Shown: piece by piece, positions 56,256 through 64,000 of the stretch
Numbering within the stretch: position 1 is the stretch's first letter
How the letters are laid out: each line of letters begins with the position of its first letter
Source: Hemileia vastatrix
Lineage: Eukaryota > Basidiomycota > Pucciniomycetes > Pucciniales > Zaghouaniaceae
Assembly (NCBI GenBank): GCA_030280995.1
Contig: JASXTE010000017.1
Span: forward strand, 11,432,498 to 11,496,497
Length of the DNA stretch: 64,000 nucleotides
Direction of reading: 5' to 3'
Notes under the pieces: model-generated
The model's database searches: none
Seen by the model: the letters and a program-made list of their open reading frames with translations, nothing else
What the model was told of the DNA's origin: nothing
Made by a program: the position numbers and the translations under genes

Positions 56256-58711
56256 TTAGTTTATCCTCATTGTGGAGTAAACTTCTGTCTTTGTAGTACC
56301 TCTAGGATAGAACCTCTTAAATTGATTGGCAGATACCCTCTTTTTTAGTACCACTCTATCCAACTCTTCTAAAACATATGAACCGCCAGATACTTGTTCC
56401 TTGACTTTATACAGTTCATTCAATCTATCTGCAAACATCTTGCCCCATTGGCTTTCCAAACTCCTATTATACGCCAAAACCATATCTCCAGTTTTCAAAG
56501 GTTTTCTAAGTTGATGCGCCAACCTCTCATCCCAATATCTTACTGACTTATTTCAGATCTTTATCATCAGTGAATATGCCTTTTCTAAGTACTCTTCTTT
56601 CTTTTCTAGCTGCTTCATTCTTTCACATAATAACTCTTCAGTAGTCTTGACTGTGTCCCAGTCAACTCCAAGATATGATTCAGCTTCCAAATCAACCGGT
56701 AAAACTGCTTTCTTGCCAAAAACAAGTTCATAGGGTGAAAATCTGGTTGTCCTCTTGGCAGTAATTTGATCAGAAAAAAAAACTAAAGGTAAATAATGCC
56801 TCCACTTTTCAGCACTTTACCCACACATTTTGACTAAAGCATCCTTAATAACTTGATGCCCTCTTTCAACCATACCTTCAGCTTCAGGATAATAAGGGGT
56901 TGCTACCCTAACCTTTGACCCAACTTTTGATATATCTTCTCTAAAATCTGTTTCAAACTCAGGACCTCCATCTACCGTTACCAATTTCATAACTCCATAT
57001 CAATACACCCAATTTTTCAAAATAAATTCTGCCACATTTTTGGCAGTCAAATTAATAAGAGGTGCTGCCTCTACCCAACCAGATAAATCATCTCTGGCCA
57101 CAATTAAATATTTATACCTTCCCTCCTTAATATGAACAGCATCCAAGCTAACCCTTCCAAAGAGAGTATTTTTTCCAGTAGCGTGTCCAGGTTCTTTTGG
57201 CCTTAAATAACTTCTTCTTTGACATTCTTTGCATGACTGAACCCACTGTTTAACAGCCATCTTCATGGCTGGCCACCAAAATCAATCAGAAAATATTCTG
57301 AACGTTTCTCCAACGCCTCTATGCACAAGATATTCATGCAGTGACTTTAAAACTAATTCTTGCCCTTTCTTTTGAGTTAAAACTACTTGAGGATTTGGAT
57401 ACCTCCTTTTCATTAATCGTCAACCAGATAAGTAAAACGTAGATGAATTCCTTTTTATAGCCACCCATTCATTGTCCTCAAAATTTTCTGGCCTTTCTAA
57501 AGTCAATAAATATTTGACCAACAACAAATAAAAACAAGTCTGACCCCAGACTTCATCTTGAAAATTGATTAATATAATATCAATGGGAACTTCTCTATCA
57601 CCAATAGACGTTGACCACAAATTTGATTCTTGATTAAACTATGTTGATATTCTTCTTCTAAACCTTTTGACTTCTTAGAAACCATGTTTGAAAATACCTC
57701 TTTCTCTTCTTCACCCTCTATACACATAGATTTTTCCATCCTCTTTTTAACCAAATTCTCTAATTCTCCAACATATACACCCTTCCTTAACCTACTACTA
57801 TCCCAAACTACCACTCCATCTTCATCTATATACACATAATCTTCTTCTACCTCTTTTTTACCAAATTTTTCTACACCAATTTCATCAATTTTATCCTCAT
57901 AAAAATTATTTTCCAGTTTATCCTCTAGGTGGAGGTCATCACCATAATTATCTACACACAATAGTCCTGCTAGTTTAACCTCATGGGGAAGGTATGGAAA
58001 TTCTTCAGCTCCTTTAGTGCTGGCTTTAATCATAGGTATATCTTCATCAAACTCTTCTGAGTCTGAATCATCTTCAGTGGGTGGTCTTCTTGACAAACCA
58101 TCTGGCATAGTAAACGTTTTGCCAGGCTTATGTACTAAGTCAAAAGAAAAATGTTGAATGAATGCTACCCATCTAGTCATAGGTGCATTTGGTAAACTTG
58201 GGGAATTAATGATTTCGCATCCACTTGCAATTCAAAGTGTTGGCCCCACAAAACATTTTGAAGTTTCTTTAAAATTTTTGCCACTCCACACAGTTCCAAT
58301 TTTGGCTGAGAATATCTTGATTTGACTTCGGTGAATACCACAGATTCATACCTAACTGGCCTAATGTAACCAGCTTTATCCATCTGAGATAAAACTGTCC
58401 AGCAGCAACCTGACTTGAGTCAACTGCTAAATAAATCCTACCAGCATCTTTTCCATAATCTAACTTGTGCAGGACTAAATCCTTCCCCACAACCTTCTTC
58501 AATCTCTCAAACACCCTTTCACACTCTTCATCCCACTCCCAGTCTGCATCCTTTCTCATCAACCTTCTCAATGGAGCTTCCAATGAAGAAAAGTCCTTGA
58601 TAAAAATTCAAAAATAAACACATAGGCCTAAAAACCCCCTGACTTTGGTTGTATTCTTGGATCTTGGCCAGGACTGAATTTTATTCACTTTCTTCTTGGA
58701 CATAATCCTAC

Positions 58712-59887
58712 TGTCAGTGTATCTAGTATTTAAGTATGATATAATAGTATTTATTTATGGTCCTACTACTTATTGATAAATGATTTAGTGATTAAACCTT
58801 AGGGGAAGACTAATAAAATAGTTATTCTCAAATAAAACTCACAATACTTGGATTTAAATGTGTGCTAGTGGTGGAAAATAGATGAATATAATATAGCTAT
58901 AGCTTATATAAAGATAATATCAATTTATAATGGCTTTATAATATATTTATAAATAGTAATAATTGTGTTATAATTTTTGTTTGAATTTTAGTAAGTGAAT
59001 GATGTCTAATAACCGTCAAAATCCTCCCTCACTTGTACCAAAATTCACTGGAGTGCACAGACCTTCAATCCAGATGATGTCACTGCTATCCCCGGCAATT
59101 AAAGCACTGTGAGGGCCCATCACCTCCCCATGGCGTCTACTTCAAGAAGATTCAACATCCAGACCTCCAGTAAGGACCCTCCATCACAATTAATGATAAC
59201 ACAGACCTATACCATAAATAGAAAATCCAGATAAAAGCGGATACCATAAAGAAACAGGTAAAATAACTCATCCAAAGAGAATATAATGAAACCCAATGCA
59301 TATAAAGGAAACAAAGGAAATTTCCAAGCCCCCAATAACATCCCCAAGCATCCATATTAACCCAGCAATGACCTCCCAATCCATAAATCCGTGATTATCC
59401 ATCCAAGGAAGCAGATTAAGTTGTCCAGACTGAGTGTTTGCGCCTGAAATAGATGTTTATGCTTCTTTAGGCATTTTGAATCCACTGGATACGTTCATAT
59501 GACCTAAAATAAGCAGAAAAATAAAGGTTATAGGCTATTAAGAGGCTAAAACCCACTTATATACCTAAATATACATAATATACTGCATATTTCACTGAAT
59601 TTGAGATTTATGTATACATATAAGCTTATGTATGTCAATAATTACTTAATATCACTTAAGATAAGTATATTATGACTCCATTAACACCTTAATAAGTATT
59701 ATTAGGCTATGGATAAGCTACTTAAACTACTATAATTTATATAATAGAGTAATAATTATATATATATGTAATATAATCATATATATTATTATTTTAATCT
59801 TATTTTTAAGATATAAGCTTAATGTACTTAAGGTTATCTTATTTTAAGTTTAAGAAATACTCAGTCCTAGGGATATCTAAGCTGACA
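58712..59887 (-). repeat. Solo LTR, family E (1,176 bp), inserted in element D pol
   Basis: On the minus strand it begins TGTCAGCTTAG and ends CACTGACA. The 5-bp duplication CCTAC (plus strand) lies at 58707-58711 and 59888-59892, and the RT reading of D resumes beyond it. It is homologous to 16709-17887. The 75-codon open frame of that copy is also open here (59152-59379). Confidence 0.93.
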
Positions 59888-61521
59888 CCTACCCTCTCTA
59901 CATACCACATGACCTAAAATCTCTAAAGCTGGAACACAGCATGAAAATTTTGAGCCTGAAATAGTTAAACCAGCTTCTTCAATTCTAAAAAAGATCCTCT
60001 CTAAAGTGATTGCATACTCCCAGATGAATTTTTGTATCCCTGGGTTCTCCTCCAACACTTCATTATTGTAATATGTTGAAGGTCCTTTAATTCCTCTATT
60101 TTCAATAAAGATTCCAGCATATTGAGGAATTTTATCTTGAAGAATCCAAGCCATCTGAGCTTGATAAACGGCAGCTGAATTTGTTTCTCCTTGAGGTAAT
60201 CATGTCAATTGTAATCATCCTAATGGTGTATCAAAAGTAGTGAGAGGCCTAGAGTCTGGATGCAACTCTCTCTCATCATATCCCCCCATAATATCTCCTA
60301 AACCATAACACACTCTCCCAAAAAACGCTTCCACAAACTCCTCAGCACTAGGTGGTATACCAGCATCCTTTATTGTAACCCTATTTAATTCCCTGAGATC
60401 ATGAACTACTCTAAGTTTGCCATTCGGTTTCTTGATACAAAATACCGGACTAGAATAACTTGATGATGATTGCTCATATAGTCCAGTGCAAATCTGTTCT
60501 CTGACAACTTTGATATAAGCTTCTTTTAATGCAGCCGGAATTGGGATTGGTTTTTTCTGCCACAGCTCATGACATACCACAGGAATCTTGTAAGGCTCCC
60601 CATAGGAATGCTTTAACACACCCCTCTCCTCTTCTACAAAAGCAATGGCCTTCTCTCACTTGACCATCACTTCCAACAACAACTTCTTCTCTTCTCAAGA
60701 AAACCAACCATCAGGTCCAAAATTTACAACACCTAATCTATCAACAGTGATTCTTGATGTTTCAGAAAATTTGGGCGGATTCTTCACCAAGGGACATTCA
60801 TAAGGATCTCTTGATAGCTTTGGTCTTCTGAAAGGTGGATTTAATTCAGCTGGTAGCAGTTCATTGATTGGATGGATTTTATTTGCTACCTTTTTATATT
60901 TTGCTGCTTCCACATCTACATAAATTTGAGGTGAAATATTTATTTTTGTGTCACCATTAAAAATTTTGTTAAAGTAATTCTCTTCATCATCATCATCAGA
61001 ATCAAAATAAGCAGAATGATATTTTATTTCATTTTTAAATTTAACCTTTTTCCCTTTTCCTTTATCTAATTTATCAACAAATTTTCCAACAACTTTAATT
61101 CCCTTTTCCATCATAAAATCACCTGTAAAAAAAGTTGGCAGTTTATCCTTTTGCTGGAGGACTGGAATTGAATTATCACAAAAATTATTTTTTTGTGTAT
61201 TAATTATACTAAGATTTTTTATAGAATTTTGATGAAATAATTGCAGTTTACCCTCTTGCTGGAGGTCAGAAAATAAACAATTCCAATTTTTATTCAACAT
61301 AATATTTCCAATCTTCCCTCTTGATCCATTCTTGAATGTGATCAAAAAACTTGACAGAGAAGTGAGACAAACCAAAAATTTGAAGACATAATAACAATTT
61401 AATGTATTTTTAACAGAAAATAATTGCGAATCCACTTGAATTATCTCCAAGTGAGCTGACCTATTGCAATTCAGGATCTCATCCTGGGGAGAGATTGCAA
61501 CATTAGAGTGATCAGCCCCTG

Positions 61522-61534
61522 CTACCTCAAAAAA
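61522..61534 (-). promoter_or_regulatory. Candidate -1 frameshift site of element D
   Basis: On the minus strand T TTT TTG is followed by AGG and TAG, exactly as in element C apart from one base. The heptamer and stop are retained although the element is otherwise decayed. Confidence 0.6.
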
Positions 61535-64000
61535 TGAGGGTCTCCATAATCCCCCTCTAAACACAATTCACCAGAAGCCATCCGTTTAATACGCCACTTC
61601 TTGGTGCAAGTACAACACTTACACAGAGTAGTGATCCCTGTCTGTGTCTCCCAAACTTAATATCCAGGAGGTGCCAACCGCATATGTAGCCTCCTCATAT
61701 CCTCTCCAGTAATCTCCAAACTAATACCCATTCCAGACTGATAGCCAATCCAGGCCTCAAAATCCATCAAAAAAGGACCACCAAGAACAGTTTTAGCTGC
61801 CCCTCTGGCCACATAAAAGTGAACATTACCAATAGATCCACCAATACCTATCTTAACATGCTCAGCTGTACCCATCAGCTCTGTTGCATGCCCTCCAATA
61901 CCTCTGAGATTTCCCCCAGTACCAGTTTTAATTGGCAAGCCTATAATTGTTGCTTGCTCTAAAGAAATTAAATTAACTTGAGACCCTGAATTGACCAGGG
62001 CCTTCACTTCTTTGCCATTAAGAGTCACCACCAGGTAACCCAGGGGAGCAGAAAAATGTGTTTCAACATCCTCCCCAAACTTCTCAGCATTTTCACAAAT
62101 ATAGTCCACCTCTCCAGCAGAAACCCATTGCCTCATCAGATGCTCTTTTGCTTCTCTGCAAGTGCCGGACTAATTGTGAATAGCTCTCCTAAGGATAAGG
62201 GAATCTGAAGTTGATTCACCCTATTTAAAACATTGTACATTGCATTCTCTTTACCGGATACTACTGGCCGTTTGTACTGGACTTTAGATTTAATTACCTT
62301 GGCCCTGGGCATCTCTTGAGGACCCACATTGCCATCTTCACCCCCCATAATAACATCTTCACTACTGATAACCCTAGATCCATCACCGGCTTCTTTCTCT
62401 AATCCTGATCCATTGCTAGTCCTTCTTACTCCTTCCATTGGGATGGGACTGCTAAAACTTGGTCTGGGTAGTGAGGCCAAAGGTAAATCCTCCTCAGAAT
62501 CCGAATCATCTTCTGGCATAGGCTCACCATTTAAATCAAACTTGCCATAACTAGGAGGCCCCATATCAGCCATCCCCTTCTGCATTCTATAAATTTTGTC
62601 CTTAGAGTAAGGTCTCAACTTGTTAATTGCCTTTCCAGGTTTAGCCTTTAGTTGGCTCTGAATTCTACTTTTAGCTTTAGTAGCATCTTCTCTTCTAGCA
62701 GCATCAACATCATATTTGCCAGCCATACAGTTACCCTCCACTCTAGCAACCATTTGCAGCTCCAAACCACCAAAAGAAGTTGAAAATGTGGCCTTACTGA
62801 CCTCTTTCTCTTTACCTTAATCAGCTTTACCACCACTTTTACCATCACCATTTTCGCCACCCTTGGCATTATCATCATTGTCTTTAAATTCTTAAAATCA
62901 GGCTCTTCTTTCAGCCACAATATTCCTTCTAACCAAATCAGAAGGTGCTTGTCCATTTCTGGGCTTGATGAATGATCCATCAGGAAATTTATAAACCTTG
63001 TTATCAAATAACACTCTCCCAGAATCCAAATCTTTATCTAGAGTAAAACATACTCCAGCTCTGTGCCCCCTCCTATTACAATAGGAGCACAACTTTGGCT
63101 CATCATAGCCACCTCTAAAACCATTTCCACCATTACCATTACCATTCCTGTCATTGCCAGAGTAGCGGTTACCATTGCCATTGCCATTAAAATTTCAATG
63201 TTCATATCCCCTTGATTGATAAGAAGTAGATGTTGACAAAGAAGAGATTGGGGCCTTATTGGCTTTCTGAGTCTCTTGGACAAAAATCTTTAATTGCTTT
63301 GTTAAATCGGCCAAACAATTGACCAACTTGTTGTCCACATTTCCCTCAACTTTTGCCACTGGTAGTCCCATTTGAGCCTTCTTAGCTTCTTGAGCTTTGA
63401 CCATGATATTGCTATTTTCAGCCAAAGCTTCACTAACCTTGCTGAAATACAGAGTGCTAGACTCCTGATACTTGTCCAACACCATTAATTTAAGATAGGC
63501 TTGAATGTTTTCTTTGATGACCTCTAAAGCTGGCAGTTTTTGTTTGCCATTGGGTATTTCCTTCATCAAATCCTTTCTTGAGAGATCCTTCAAGACCTCC
63601 ATTCGAATATCCCTACTACAAACTGACCAGAACAGATCCTTAGCTTTATTCTCATGCACCAATTTGTCCACAAGAATAAGATATTGGACCACTTCATTTA
63701 ATTGAACACATAGCTTCTTAAAATCAGCCATGGAAGAAACATCACCCTTTGCCTTCCAATCACCAACAATTTTATTAAGGTCCAGCATAGTAAACCTAAC
63801 ACCCCATCTATCAACCATAGCCTTAGACAGCTTTACTCAATCCTTATCCTTGAAAGCTTGCATAGCAATGACTTCTTTTTCCACCTCCCTATCAGCAATA
63901 AAAAAGCTAACCTGCTTCACCATATCTACATGAGAAGCACCATCAACAGCAGCAGCAGCAGCTTCATACCTGCTAATAAACCATTTAACCTCTTCCCCAT
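61522..64000 (-). pseudogene. gag-pro: Element D gag-protease, partial at window edge, broken
   Basis: The frame matches the gag-pro of element C from about its residue 35. The zinc knuckle is intact (CSYCNRRGHRAGVC at about 63050-63090). The protease motif reads ALVNSGSQVNLISLEQ near 61965-62010, so the catalytic aspartate is asparagine. Lesions include a 1-bp deletion near 62143, a TAA near 61657 (glutamate in C) and stops near 62820 and 62895. The start lies beyond the window. Confidence 0.85.

Larger units (their letters stand above)
56256..61564 (-). pseudogene. pol: Element D pol, many lesions, interrupted by a solo LTR
   Basis: In minus-strand order: variable N-terminal part with DLQQEGKLQ and VLQQKDKLP (61564-60695), RT (60619-59900; KPNGKLRVVHDLRELNR; the active site reads FIENRG where C has FIDDGG, so both catalytic aspartates are lost), solo LTR 58712-59887, RNase H (58583-58180), and integrase (57266-56256; CKECQRR, LDAVHIKEG, TVDGGPEF, EGMVERGHQ). 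Stops and frame changes are numerous. The protein is clearly non-functional but useful for inferring ancestral codons in C. Confidence 0.87.
51931..64000 (-). mobile_element. Ty3/Gypsy retrotransposon D, relative of C, minus strand, 5' end beyond the window
   Basis: The 3' LTR end (reverse of ...CTGTAAGAGTTTACC) begins at 51931 inside element F. Moving right on the plus strand come LTR remains, the hairpin-rich noncoding block (54235-56255), pol (56256-61564) and gag-pro (61522 to the edge), all on the minus strand. It carries a MITE in the LTR (52403-52663) and a solo LTR in pol (58712-59887). Many more stops and frameshifts than in C indicate an older copy. The left LTR appears rearranged: unrelated sequence lies at 52690-54150. 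Confidence 0.9.

Noticed and set aside
1..64000. Host single-copy gene, tRNA or rRNA gene
   Set aside because: I read both strands and found no conserved housekeeping protein motif and no cloverleaf-like or rRNA-like sequence; everything recognisable is element-derived.

Overview
This window is repeat-rich, AT-rich fungal DNA made almost entirely of transposable elements. I found no rRNA, tRNA or CRISPR feature and no recognisable single-copy host gene. The element mix suggests a basidiomycete, most likely a rust fungus (Pucciniales): Ty3/Gypsy elements with 1.1-1.5 kb LTRs, a PIF/Harbinger DDE transposase with short introns, a Myb-like partner, and a protein resembling the TET/JBP-like dioxygenases expanded in rusts. 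That placement is an inference from family resemblance, not from a marker gene.

Layout. 1-5554: 3' part of a chromovirus-type Gypsy element (A) with an intact pol frame and broken gag. 5555-8810: start of its LTR, then a tandem array of ~605-bp units centred on a 38-bp perfect palindrome that decays along the array. 9394-16104: a PIF/Harbinger-like locus with a Myb/SANT-like gene (+), a TET/JBP-like gene (-) and a DDE transposase (-). 16245-17887: a Harbinger-type terminal relic and a 1,179-bp solo LTR with perfect 5-bp target duplication. 18104-40280: Gypsy element B (twin 1,500-bp LTRs, target duplication GTATC), split by Gypsy element C (20463-32655, target duplication ACGT) and by a 261-bp CACTA-type MITE (33540-33800, target duplication ATA). 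40373-43979: Harbinger-type MITEs, a Helitron/PIF1 helicase relic and an older solo LTR of the B family. 45090-47433: a second, inverted and deleted copy of the Harbinger/Myb/TET-like locus. 48809-51930: a third Gypsy type (F), broken largely by TGA codons at expected arginines. 51931-64000: a minus-strand relative of element C (D), carrying a second 261-bp MITE and a 1,176-bp solo LTR, running off the right edge.

The elements form a readable history: F was hit by D; D by a solo LTR and a MITE; B by C and a MITE. The LTR pairs of B and C differ by only about a dozen positions each by eye, yet both bodies carry several nonsense codons, so defective copies seem to have been mobilised in trans.

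The most striking unexplained signal is in element C and its relative D. A short hairpin followed by TAAACTG recurs dozens of times in the coding region and in the ~2.9-kb noncoding region before the 3' LTR. Its stem changes in a compensatory way (CCTC/GAGG, GGTC/GACC, AGTC/GACT), which points to selection on RNA (or DNA) structure. Second in interest is the paired Myb plus TET/JBP-like gene arrangement, present twice and beside a Harbinger transposase in one copy.
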